Below, in pieces: positions 25,984-33,878 of a stretch of DNA of 37,187 bases. The notes under the pieces are model-generated. The model saw only the letters and a program-made list of their open reading frames with translations. It was not told the origin of the DNA and did not search any database. Made by a program: the position numbers and the translations under genes. The stretch lies in assembly GCA_024275635.1 (NCBI GenBank), contig JAJRYT010000222.1, positions 1 to 37,187 of the forward strand, in the 5' to 3' direction. Source of the DNA: Chloroflexota bacterium. Its GTDB lineage: Bacteria > Chloroflexota > Anaerolineae > Promineifilales > Promineifilaceae. Each line of letters starts with the position of its first letter. Position 1 is the first letter of the stretch.

Positions 25984-27693
25984 TTGCTAGAAAACTTGAA
26001 AGTAATCATATTAACGGCCGTATTCCTAATTGCTGTTGTTACAATACCAGTTTTTGCCCAAGGCCAACCTGATACTGATACACAGCTTGGTGCGAAGGAG
26101 TCAGCGATAACCGTTTTCCAATGGGGCCAATTTGAAAAGGCGCTGACGACCGGCCGTAACTACACCGAAGCGCAAAAGTATCAGGACGTGCGGTTGAACG
26201 CGACGTTTGTCGGCCCGGATGGCGCGACGTACACGGTCCCCGGTTTTTGGGATGGCGGCGTCACCTGGCGGATTCGGTTTTCGCCGCCGACGGCCGGTGA
26301 GTGGGTCTACGCGGTTGACTCGTCGGACGTGCAGATGGATGCGGCGGCGAATGACGGCCGTTTCATCGCCCGCGCCCCCAGCCCAGATACCCTCAAACAA
26401 AATCCCAACTATCGCGGCTTTTTGCGGGTGAGCGCCAACAGCCGTTACCTGACTTACGCCGACGGCGCGCCCTTCTTCTGGCTGGGCGGAACCGCCTGGC
26501 GCGGCAACCGGCTGCGCATGGCTTTCCAGCCCCAACCGGACGCCGCCGGGCCGGACGTGGCCGAGTTCCCGTTTTACGTGGACAACCGCCAAACGAAAGG
26601 GTTTACGGCCGTTCAAATTCGCGCCGGGTTCCCCCAAGACCCAACTGCGCGGAACGAAGGCGGGGCGACGTTCCTCCAACAGTACGACCTCGTCAACCCC
26701 AACTTCTTCCAATGGTTCGACAAGCGCATCCAATACATCGCCGACCAGGGCATGGTTCCGGTCATCACCGGGCAGTGGTACATGGACACGGCCGACATGC
26801 CCCTGGACGATTTGCAGCAGTATTGGCGCTACCTCATCGCCCGCTACCAGGCTTACAACGTCATCTGGGTCATCTCCGGCGAGTATGGCTTTTTGGACGA
26901 CATAAACAAAGTGGACCAACTGGGCCGCTACGTTGATCAAGTGGATACAACCAAACACCTGACAACAGTTCACCCCACCCCCAATCCGCCCTATCCGGCT
27001 TTTAGCAGCGCCGAACATTTTGGCGATGCCCCCTGGCTGGATTTTCATTTGCAGCAGACCTGGGATCAGGCGGCGACCAGGACGGCGATGGCCGCCGATT
27101 ACGCGCGGGGGACGACCCCCAGCGTCAACGCCGAAGCCGGTTACGACGGGTTGTGGGGTTGGGATCGGGAGATGGTGCGCCGGGACGCCTGGACGGTTTA
27201 CCTGAGCGGCGGCGCTGGCTACACCTACGGGGCCAACGGCGTCTTCAACTGGAACGATGGCTGCTGCGACGACGAAAAGTTCAAGCCGCCGCGCTGGTAC
27301 GACGTGATTGACGCCCCCTCCAGCTACGACATGCAGCGCCTCGCCGCCTTCTTTGCCCGCACCCGCTGGTGGGAACTGGCCCCCGACGACAGCTTGGTTA
27401 ATGATGGCTACGCCCTGGCTAATCCTGGCCGCGAATACGTGCTGTACGTCCCCGACCCGACACCGCCGGTCATGCCGCCCCGCTTGCAATGGGCGACGGC
27501 CGTCTTCACCCTTTTCAACAAACATGCCGCCATCACCCTTGACCTGACCAACGCGCCCGGCAGCTACAACCTGACCTGGTTCAACCCCCAAACCGGCGAA
27601 TTCAGGGACGGCGGCCTCGTCCAGAGCGGCACGCCGCAGACGCTTTTCGCCCCCTTCAGCCAGGATGTCGTTCTACACCTTTTGCGGGACTAA
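25984..27693 (+). CDS. Secreted DUF5060/DUF4038 glycoside-hydrolase-like protein
   Basis: This 569-residue exported protein has a signal peptide (KVIILTAVFLIAVVTIPVFAQ). A DUF5060-like beta domain spans about 40-130. The DUF4038 catalytic-type TIM barrel, related to GH140 apiosidases, spans about 145-460. A C-terminal beta domain like the 'collagen-binding' domain often attached to DUF4038 follows. Candidate catalytic acids are E300 in VISGEYGF and E384 in NAEAGYDG. Start codons are TTG at 25984 or 25996; both give a usable signal peptide, and no ATG fits. It is GC-richer than the genes before it. It probably trims or remodels a glycan outside the cytoplasm. A true apiose substrate is not shown. 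Confidence 0.85.
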   Translation: MLENLKVIILTAVFLIAVVTIPVFAQGQPDTDTQLGAKESAITVFQWGQFEKALTTGRNYTEAQKYQDVRLNATFVGPDGATYTVPGFWDGGVTWRIRFSPPTAGEWVYAVDSSDVQMDAAANDGRFIARAPSPDTLKQNPNYRGFLRVSANSRYLTYADGAPFFWLGGTAWRGNRLRMAFQPQPDAAGPDVAEFPFYVDNRQTKGFTAVQIRAGFPQDPTARNEGGATFLQQYDLVNPNFFQWFDKRIQYIADQGMVPVITGQWYMDTADMPLDDLQQYWRYLIARYQAYNVIWVISGEYGFLDDINKVDQLGRYVDQVDTTKHLTTVHPTPNPPYPAFSSAEHFGDAPWLDFHLQQTWDQAATRTAMAADYARGTTPSVNAEAGYDGLWGWDREMVRRDAWTVYLSGGAGYTYGANGVFNWNDGCCDDEKFKPPRWYDVIDAPSSYDMQRLAAFFARTRWWELAPDDSLVNDGYALANPGREYVLYVPDPTPPVMPPRLQWATAVFTLFNKHAAITLDLTNAPGSYNLTWFNPQTGEFRDGGLVQSGTPQTLFAPFSQDVVLHLLRD

Positions 27694-27696
27694 TTT

Positions 27697-27758
27697 GGGT
27701 TTGGCAACGCCAAACCCCTACGTCAGGCCGAAATGGTAGGAGCATGGCGCGGCCATGC
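27697..27758. repeat. Two perfect hairpins between the DUF4038 and GT2 genes
   Basis: GGGTTTGGC (27697-27705) pairs with GCCAAACCC (27709-27717) around AAC. GCATGGC (27742-27748) pairs with GCCATGC (27752-27758) around GCG. The first begins right after the DUF4038 stop codon and could end transcription weakly, though no T-run follows. The second contains the presumed ATG of the GT2 gene. Confidence 0.75.
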
Positions 27759-28649
27759 CCAACTGTAAAACAAACCGTGACCGATAAACAATCCTTGTTA
27801 AACATCATCATCCCCGTTTACAACGGCGAAAAAACGTTGGGCGCACAACTCGACGCCCTCAACCAACAAGCCTACGCGGGCGAATGGGAACTCATCGTCG
27901 TCAACAACCGCTCCACAGACGGAACCGTCGCGCTAGTCCATCGTTACCAGGCGCAAATGCCGCATTTGCGCCTGGTACACGCGCCGGACAAGCAAAACAA
28001 ATCCTACACTCGCAACACCGGCGCTCAAGCCGCCACAGGGGACGTTTTCCTCTTTTGCGATGCCGACGACGTAGCCGCGCCTGGCTGGTTAGCGGCCATG
28101 GCTGCGGCCGTCCGCGAGCATGAATTTGTGGCCGGGGCGATAGACAGCCACACCTTGAACAAAACCCCTTCCTGGCGCGCCGGGTTCGACCAATACCCAT
28201 TCGCCCCGGCCATGGGCTTCTTGCCGTTCGTTTCCAGTTGCAACATGGCCGTCTCCCGCCGCGCCTTTGAACAGGTGGGCGGCTTCTCTGAAGCGTACCT
28301 GAGCAGCCACGATGTAGAAATATCCTGGCGGCTGCAACTGCAAGGCTATGAAATCCACTACGCGCCCCAGGCCGTCATGTACCGCCGCTACCGCAACTCG
28401 TTAAAAGGGTTGTGGCGGCAAATCTCGACCTACACTTACTTTTACCCCCTGCTCTACCGGCAGTATGCGGCGCAGGGGATGCCCCGTACCTCCCGCCGGG
28501 CGGTTTGGAAGCGGTATCTCTGGCTGGCAAAGAAAAGCCGCCTGCTGGCGCACAAGTCGCCGGACGTGCGCGGAAAATGGATTTACCGCGCCGCCTTCTC
28601 CTGGGGGCTGCTGCGGGGATCCATTCGTTATCGGGTTTTGTATTTGTAG
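27744..28649 (+). CDS. GT2 family glycosyltransferase (paralogue of 24369-25235)
   Basis: This GT-A glycosyltransferase is 301 residues from the ATG at 27744. The core starts at LLNIIIPVYNG, with VVNNRSTDGTVALV, the metal/donor motif CDADDVAAPGW, CNMAVSRRAFEQVGGFSEAYL and a C-terminal LLRGSIRYRVLYL like its paralogue. The start is uncertain: the ATG lies within a hairpin, and AGGAG is only one base away. The GTG at 27777 would give a 290-residue protein beginning just before the conserved core. It closes the first half of the locus, before the CDP-sugar genes. Specificity is unknown. Confidence 0.88.
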   Translation: MARPCPTVKQTVTDKQSLLNIIIPVYNGEKTLGAQLDALNQQAYAGEWELIVVNNRSTDGTVALVHRYQAQMPHLRLVHAPDKQNKSYTRNTGAQAATGDVFLFCDADDVAAPGWLAAMAAAVREHEFVAGAIDSHTLNKTPSWRAGFDQYPFAPAMGFLPFVSSCNMAVSRRAFEQVGGFSEAYLSSHDVEISWRLQLQGYEIHYAPQAVMYRRYRNSLKGLWRQISTYTYFYPLLYRQYAAQGMPRTSRRAVWKRYLWLAKKSRLLAHKSPDVRGKWIYRAAFSWGLLRGSIRYRVLYL

Positions 28650-28665
28650 GGACAAAGTTTTAGGA

Positions 28666-28757
28666 TTGGAAATTGGAGGTTAGAGATTGGAGATTGGAGG
28701 CTGGAGGCTGGAGGCTGGAGGCTGATTAATCTCCAGTCCCCAGTCCCCAATCTCCCA
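28666..28757. repeat. Heptanucleotide tandem and fold-back repeat before rfbF
   Basis: 7-mer units (GGAGGTT, AGAGATT, GGAGATT, then GGAGGCT four times at 28696-28723) are followed by a partial inverted arm, CTCCAGTCCCCAGTCCCC and AATCTCCC. It separates the GT2 gene from rfbF, and may mark an operon boundary. Confidence 0.85.
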
Positions 28758-28780
28758 AATTCAACAAGGTGATCTAAATT

Positions 28781-29560
28781 ATGAAAGTAGTCATTCTCGC
28801 CGGTGGGTACGGCACGCGTATCAGTGAAGAGAGCGGGGTCAGGCCCAAGCCGATGGTGGAAATTGGCGGCCGTCCCATCCTCTGGCACATCATGAAGATT
28901 TATTCCGCCCACGACATCAACGAGTTTATCATCTGCTGCGGCTACAAGGGGCACATGATTAAGGAGTATTTCGCCAGCTATTTCCTGCACATGTCTGACG
29001 TGACGTTTGACATCAAAAACAACCAGATGCAGGTACACCAAAACAACGCCGAACCGTGGCGAGTGACGCTGGTGGATACTGGATTGTCTACCATGACCGG
29101 CGGGCGGATTAAGCGGGTACAACAGTACATTGGCGACGAGACGTTTTGCCTGACGTATGGGGATGGGGTCAGCAACGTCAACATCGCCGAGTCGATCCGG
29201 TTCCACAAAGAACAAAAGGCAATGGCGACGGTCACGGCCGTGCAGCCTCCCGGCCGTTTTGGCACCTTCAACCTGCACAACGGCCAGACCAAAATCCACA
29301 GCTTCCGCGAAAAAGCCCCCGGCGACACCGCCTGGATCAGCGGCGGCTTCTTCATCGTCGAACCGGAAGCCCTCAACTACATCAGCGACGACGCCACCGT
29401 GTGGGAACAAGAGCCGCTGCAAAACATCGCCAAAGAGGGGCGGCTGGGCGCGTACCGGCACGACGGCTTCTGGCACCCCATGGACACCCTGCGCGACAAA
29501 AACGTATTAGAACAACTATGGAAATCAGGCGACCCGCCCTGGAAGGTATGGACATGCTAG
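28781..29560 (+). CDS. rfbF: Glucose-1-phosphate cytidylyltransferase
   Basis: The enzyme makes CDP-glucose from CTP and glucose-1-phosphate, the first step of CDP-6-deoxysugar synthesis. The protein has 259 residues, the family length. The nucleotide-binding loop is LAGGYGTR (7-13 region), with the [18 protein letters not shown] block. [11 protein letters not shown] carries the metal-binding aspartate region, and the C-terminus ends with [18 protein letters not shown], a signature of this family rather than of thymidylyltransferases. AAGGTGAT lies eight bases before the ATG. It overlaps rfbG by 7 bp, so both are made together. Confidence 0.95.
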   Translation: MKVVILAGGYGTRISEESGVRPKPMVEIGGRPILWHIMKIYSAHDINEFIICCGYKGHMIKEYFASYFLHMSDVTFDIKNNQMQVHQNNAEPWRVTLVDTGLSTMTGGRIKRVQQYIGDETFCLTYGDGVSNVNIAESIRFHKEQKAMATVTAVQPPGRFGTFNLHNGQTKIHSFREKAPGDTAWISGGFFIVEPEALNYISDDATVWEQEPLQNIAKEGRLGAYRHDGFWHPMDTLRDKNVLEQLWKSGDPPWKVWTC

Positions 29561-30639
29561 AACGAGCGAACTTTTGGCAAGGAAAAAAAGTATTCATCAC
29601 CGGGCACACCGGTTTCAAAGGCAGTTGGCTCTCCCTCTGGCTGCAAAACGTGGGCGCTGAATTACTCGGCTATGCCCTGCCGCCGCCCACCGACCCGGCG
29701 CTGTTCAGCGACGCCCGCGTCGCCGACGGCATGACCTCCGTCACCGACGACGTGCGCGACCTGGCCCGCCTGCAAAAAACGATGGCCGGTTTCCAACCGG
29801 AGATCGTCTTTCATTTGGCCGCCCAGCCGCTGGTGCGCCGCTCCTACAAGGAGCCGGTGGAGACCTTTACCACCAACGTCATCGGCACAGTCCACATGCT
29901 CGAATCGGTGCGGCGCACCGACAGCGTGCGCGTCGTCGTCAGCATCACCAGCGACAAATGTTACCAAAACCAGGAGTGGTTCTGGGGCTACCGGGAGACG
30001 GATCGCCTGGGCGGTCACGACCCCTACTCCAGCAGCAAAGCGTGCGCCGAGCAGGCCATCGCCACCTACCGCAGCTCCTACTTTACGCCGGACAAATTTG
30101 ACCGGCACGGCGTGGCGCTGGCCAGCACGCGGGCCGGCAATGTCATCGGCGGCGGCGATTGGGCCGCCGACCGGCTCGTCCCCGACATCATGAAGGCGAT
30201 CATGGACAGTTCGCCGGTCATCATCCGCAGCCCCCACGCCATCCGCCCCTGGCAGCACGTGCTGGAACCGCTCAACGGCTACCTGACGCTGGCCGAGCAG
30301 ATGTGGACGCAGGGGCCAAAGCTGGCGCAAGCCTGGAATTTTGGGCCGGAGGATAAGGACGCCAAGACGGTGGGCTGGATCGTGGATTATTTGACGAAAT
30401 TGTGGGGTGAAGGGGCCAGTTGGCAATTGGACGGCGCGGAGCATCCGCACGAGAATACCTACCTCAAGCTGGACTGCTCTAAGGCCAAAAGTTTATTGGG
30501 CTGGTCGCCCAAACTCTCTTTGCCGACGACGCTAGAATGGATTGCGGAATGGTTCCGGGCTTACCAACAGGGCGCGGACATGCGCCGGGTGACGGAAGAT
30601 CAAATTGCCCGCTTTGAGGAAACGGAGGCAAAATCATGA
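29554..30639 (+). CDS. rfbG: CDP-glucose 4,6-dehydratase
   Basis: This enzyme converts CDP-glucose to CDP-4-keto-6-deoxyglucose with bound NAD. I start at the ATG at 29554, seven bases after GGAAGG, giving 361 residues ([20 protein letters not shown]). The Rossmann motif is GHTGFKG (17-23). The catalytic pair is Y158 and K162 in [12 protein letters not shown]. The segments [20 protein letters not shown] and [19 protein letters not shown] are typical of RfbG. The product could feed abequose/paratose-type sugars (needing RfbH, not seen here) or be epimerised by the next gene. It overlaps the epimerase gene by 4 bp (ATGA). Confidence 0.95.
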   Translation: MLERANFWQGKKVFITGHTGFKGSWLSLWLQNVGAELLGYALPPPTDPALFSDARVADGMTSVTDDVRDLARLQKTMAGFQPEIVFHLAAQPLVRRSYKEPVETFTTNVIGTVHMLESVRRTDSVRVVVSITSDKCYQNQEWFWGYRETDRLGGHDPYSSSKACAEQAIATYRSSYFTPDKFDRHGVALASTRAGNVIGGGDWAADRLVPDIMKAIMDSSPVIIRSPHAIRPWQHVLEPLNGYLTLAEQMWTQGPKLAQAWNFGPEDKDAKTVGWIVDYLTKLWGEGASWQLDGAEHPHENTYLKLDCSKAKSLLGWSPKLSLPTTLEWIAEWFRAYQQGADMRRVTEDQIARFEETEAKS

Positions 30640-31190
30640 TTTTCACGGAAACAAAATTGAAGGGCGCGTACCGGATTGAGATTGAGCCGATTCACGATAA
30701 CCGGGGCTTTTTTGCGCGGGTCAACTGCCAGCGCGAGTTTGCCGAGTATGGCTTGACGACGGATTTTGTGCAGTCGAATATCACGTTCAGCCCCAAGAGA
30801 AATACGCTGCGCGGCTTGCATTACCAGATCGCGCCGCATAAGGAGATTAAGCTGGTGCGCTGTGTGCGCGGGGCGATTTATGACGTGATTGTGGATTTAC
30901 GGCCGTCATCCTCTACCTACCTGCAATGGCTGGCGACGACGATTACGGCCGACGCCCACAACATGATCTACATCCCCGGCGGCTTTGCTCACGGCTACCT
31001 GACGCTTGCAGATAACACGGAGGTTTATTACCAGGTGGGCCAGTTTTACGCCCCCGATTTCGAACGAGGGATGCGTTGGGATGATCCGGCCATCCACATC
31101 ACCTGGCCGCCGGTCGAATCGCTCATCCTGTCGCAGAAGGATAAGGCGTGGCCCGATTTTGTGCCGGAGCGGGCACACGAACCGGCGTGA
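30636..31190 (+). CDS. RmlC-like 3,5-epimerase acting on a 4-keto-6-deoxysugar nucleotide
   Basis: This 184-residue cupin-fold epimerase belongs to the dTDP-4-dehydrorhamnose 3,5-epimerase family. It has DNRGFFARV near the N-terminus, the catalytic histidine H62 in LRGLHYQ, LVRCVRGAIYDVIVDLR and IPGGFAHGYLTL. It lies directly after rfbF and rfbG with an ATGA overlap, so its natural substrate is probably CDP-4-keto-6-deoxyglucose rather than the dTDP sugar. That is an inference from the neighbours. A GGAGG-type ribosome binding site precedes the ATG. No dedicated 4-ketoreductase was recognised next to it, so the final sugar is open. Confidence 0.9.
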   Translation: MIFTETKLKGAYRIEIEPIHDNRGFFARVNCQREFAEYGLTTDFVQSNITFSPKRNTLRGLHYQIAPHKEIKLVRCVRGAIYDVIVDLRPSSSTYLQWLATTITADAHNMIYIPGGFAHGYLTLADNTEVYYQVGQFYAPDFERGMRWDDPAIHITWPPVESLILSQKDKAWPDFVPERAHEPA

Positions 31191-32452
31191 GGGCGGCGGA
31201 CGGCCGTCTCTCCGGCTTCCTGGCCGATACCTGGTGGTTCGGGTTAACGCAGCGCGTGCCGGAAAAAGCGTTCCAGGAATTGGCTGAACTGCGGGCGCGG
31301 CAGGGGTTTACGGCCGTTCAACTCGTCGTCGGCGTCCCGCCCGAAGTGGGGCCGGAAAATGAAAACGCCGCCAGCGACGCCGGGTTCCCCTGGACGCTGG
31401 ACGGCGCGTTCAACGAAGCCTACTTGCAACTGGCGCGGGAACGGATCCAAACCCTGAACCAGTTGGGCTTGATGGCGATAGTTTACGGCGCGTGGGGCCA
31501 CCAGATCGAATGGCTGGGACGGGAGAGGATGGCGGCGTGGCAGCTGCGTCTGATGGAGAAGCTGGATGCGCTGAACGTGATTTACTGTCTGACCGGCGAG
31601 AGCGATTTGTGGGTGGGTGCGGCCTCCCGTCTGCTCCCGGCCAAGACGACGGACGATTTGGTTCAGGCGAAAACTTTGTTCAACGCCGTCGTTGAATGGC
31701 TGCCGCCGCGAATCGGGCAGCGGCTGTTGGCGACGGCCGTGCGGGTGAAGGCGCGGCTGAACCGCCCCCGGCTGGCGGCGCGCCGCCGCGATTGGAGTTT
31801 TGTACTGGAACAAGCGGCGGCGCACACGAACAAGCCGATCCTTATCCACACCATACGGGGGCAGTTGAGTGAGACGGCCGTCACCAACCCCCACCTTCTC
31901 GCCGCCTGCGCCACCCAAACCGGCCACGACGAAAACGCGCGCCACGAACTGTGGCAGACGCCCCTGGCAAGTTTGAAAAAGCAACCGGCCAAACCATACG
32001 TCAACCTGGAACCCTGGTACGAGGGGATTCTGAACCGTTTTGGCGTTGCAGACCAACTGTTTGCCTACTGGGTTTCGATGCTGGCCGGGGCCGCCAGCCA
32101 CTGCTACGGGGCGCAGGGGATTTGGAACGGGGGCGACGGCCGTTTCCTGGCCCACTGGGGACCGCAAACGTTCGCCCAAGCCGCCGCGCTGGACACCCCC
32201 CGGCTGCTGGGGCTTTCCCACCGGCAGTACCGGCCCTGGGCGGCGGCGAACGGCGACACATTTTTCGAGATGCGGGGCGGGAAATTGCTCATGATTGGCC
32301 GTAAATTTCAGACGGCGACCATCCGCTTTTTCCCCGACGTCGCCCAGACCAATGACGTGGGCGACGGCCGTATCTGGCTGCCGCTGGCAGGGCGATTTAC
32401 AGACAACCCGCCCGCAGCCGGCCCGGCCGTTACCTTAACCGCCATCCCGTAA
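31187..32452 (+). CDS. DUF4038-like glycoside-hydrolase-fold protein without signal peptide
   Basis: This 421-residue protein is a distant relative of the secreted DUF4038 protein at 25984-27693. It begins RAADGRLSGFLADTWWFGLTQRV, the family's first barrel strand. It keeps two candidate acids, E138 in CLTGESDLW and E275 in YVNLEPWYEG, and the YGAQGIWNGGDGRF loop. It has no signal peptide and no DUF5060 domain. The start is taken as the GTG at 31187, overlapping the epimerase stop as GTGA. An earlier in-frame GTG at 31148 would overlap by 43 bp. The tight coupling to CDP-sugar genes suggests a cytoplasmic role on the same sugar. What a hydrolase fold does there is unclear. Confidence 0.8.
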   Translation: MRAADGRLSGFLADTWWFGLTQRVPEKAFQELAELRARQGFTAVQLVVGVPPEVGPENENAASDAGFPWTLDGAFNEAYLQLARERIQTLNQLGLMAIVYGAWGHQIEWLGRERMAAWQLRLMEKLDALNVIYCLTGESDLWVGAASRLLPAKTTDDLVQAKTLFNAVVEWLPPRIGQRLLATAVRVKARLNRPRLAARRRDWSFVLEQAAAHTNKPILIHTIRGQLSETAVTNPHLLAACATQTGHDENARHELWQTPLASLKKQPAKPYVNLEPWYEGILNRFGVADQLFAYWVSMLAGAASHCYGAQGIWNGGDGRFLAHWGPQTFAQAAALDTPRLLGLSHRQYRPWAAANGDTFFEMRGGKLLMIGRKFQTATIRFFPDVAQTNDVGDGRIWLPLAGRFTDNPPAAGPAVTLTAIP

Positions 32453-32481
32453 GTTACGTTTTAATACCCATCCTTAAACTA

Positions 32482-32570
32482 ATTGTAACCAAGTAAATGG
32501 TAACTGGTAATTACCCAATTACTCAATTACCAATTACCAACAAACTGCAAAGTTGATTTTGAACGAACCC
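32482..32570 (+). repeat. 89-bp dispersed repeat, copy 2
   Basis: This is the same orientation and length as 15853-15941, with five mismatches in 89 bp. It starts 29 bp after the DUF4038-like gene and ends 17 bp before the COG4091-like gene. The fold-back core of GGTAACT/GGTAATT units could form a long stem. Confidence 0.95.
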
Positions 32571-32587
32571 GACAGAACGAGCGTACC

Positions 32588-33868
32588 ATGATTATCATTG
32601 ATAAGGCGTTGCAAGAACGAGAAAAAGCCAACAATCCAATTCGCGTGGGGCTGGTGGGCGCCGGGTACATGGGCCGGGGGATTGCGCTGCAAATCACGAC
32701 GGCCGTCCCCGGCATGACCGTCGCCGCCATCTCCAACCGCCACCTGGAAGACGCCCGACGCGCTTATGAACAGGCGGGTGTAGAGGAAGTGACGGCCGTC
32801 GCCACCCTGGCCCAACTCGAAGACGCCATCGCCCAGGGCCGGGCCGCCATCAGCGACGACCCCCTCCTGCTCTGCCGCGCCGACGGCATAGACGCCATCG
32901 TCGAAGTCACCGGAACCGTCGAATTTGGCGCGCGCGTGACGCTGGACGCCATCAAACACGGCAAACACGTCATCCTGATGAACGCCGAACTGGACGCCAC
33001 CCTCGGCCCCATCCTCAAACGGTACGCCGACAAAGCGGGCGTCATCCTCACCAACTCCGACGGCGACCAGCCCGGCGTCATCATGAACCTGATCCGCTAC
33101 GTTCAGGCCATCGGCTGCCGCCCCGTTCTGGCCGGAAACATCAAAGGGCTGCACGATCCCTACCGCACCCCGGCCACCCAGCGCGCCTACGCCGAAAAGT
33201 ACCATCAAAAACCGCGCATGGTCACTTCCTTCGCCGACGGCACTAAAATTTCGATGGAAATGGCCGTCGTCGCTAACGGCGCCGGGTTTAAGGTGGGGCA
33301 GCGGGGGATGTACGGCCGTGCCTGCGCCCACGTCAACGACACGCCCGGCTTGTACTCGTTAGAACAATTACTCGCTGGCGGTCTGGTAGACTACGTCGTC
33401 GGCGCGCAGCCGCCCGGCGGCGTCTTCGTCCTCGGCTACAACGACCATCCGCTGCAACAGCAATACCTGAACTATTACAAAATGGGCGACGGCCCGCTGT
33501 ACGTCTTTTACACCCCGCACCACCTCTGCCACCTGGAAACGCCCCTCACCATCGCCCGCGCCGTCCTCTTCGGCGACGCCGCCTTAACGCCGCGGGGCGC
33601 GCCGGTATGCGACGTGATCACCGCCGCTAAAGGCGATCTGAAAGCTGGTGAGATTTTGGACGGCATCGGCGGCTTCACCTGCTACGGCCTGGCCGAAAAC
33701 GCGCCCGTTTGCAGGGCGGAGAACCTCCTGCCAATGGGTCTTTCCGAAGGCTGCCGTTTACGCCGCGACGTGGCCCAGGACCAGGTCATTACCTACGAAG
33801 ACGTGATTTTGCCGGACGGCCGTTTAGCCGACAAGCTTAGAGCCAAACAAACAGAGCATTTCATGTGA
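32588..33868 (+). CDS. NAD(P)-dependent oxidoreductase of the COG4091 type (homoserine-dehydrogenase-like with SAF domain)
   Basis: This 426-residue protein has an N-terminal Rossmann domain (VGLVGAGYMGRG, glycines 21-31) and a homoserine-dehydrogenase-like body (VEVTGTVEFGARVTLDAIKHGKHVILMNAELDATLGP, NSDGDQPGVIMNLI). A C-terminal SAF domain spans about 340-426 (KGDLKAGEILDGIGGFTCYGL). This arrangement fits COG4091, whose biochemical role is not well settled; the SAF domain also occurs in sialic-acid synthases. It is not a normal threonine-pathway gene, because no thrA/B/C neighbours are seen. Its setting after CDP-sugar and DUF4038 genes suggests oxidation or reduction of a sugar or branched polyol. 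The next gene follows after 10 bp. Confidence 0.8.
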   Translation: MIIIDKALQEREKANNPIRVGLVGAGYMGRGIALQITTAVPGMTVAAISNRHLEDARRAYEQAGVEEVTAVATLAQLEDAIAQGRAAISDDPLLLCRADGIDAIVEVTGTVEFGARVTLDAIKHGKHVILMNAELDATLGPILKRYADKAGVILTNSDGDQPGVIMNLIRYVQAIGCRPVLAGNIKGLHDPYRTPATQRAYAEKYHQKPRMVTSFADGTKISMEMAVVANGAGFKVGQRGMYGRACAHVNDTPGLYSLEQLLAGGLVDYVVGAQPPGGVFVLGYNDHPLQQQYLNYYKMGDGPLYVFYTPHHLCHLETPLTIARAVLFGDAALTPRGAPVCDVITAAKGDLKAGEILDGIGGFTCYGLAENAPVCRAENLLPMGLSEGCRLRRDVAQDQVITYEDVILPDGRLADKLRAKQTEHFM

Positions 33869-33878
33869 GGAGCTGCTC

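Noticed and set aside
26101..27591. A 496-codon open frame on the minus strand
   Set aside because: It is the antisense shadow of the DUF4038 gene in GC-rich DNA. The plus strand shows a signal peptide and conserved domains.
29146..29553. A long upstream extension of the rfbG frame
   Set aside because: It would overlap rfbF by about 400 bp and encodes low-complexity Arg/Pro/His-rich sequence. The Rossmann start follows naturally from the ATG at 29554.
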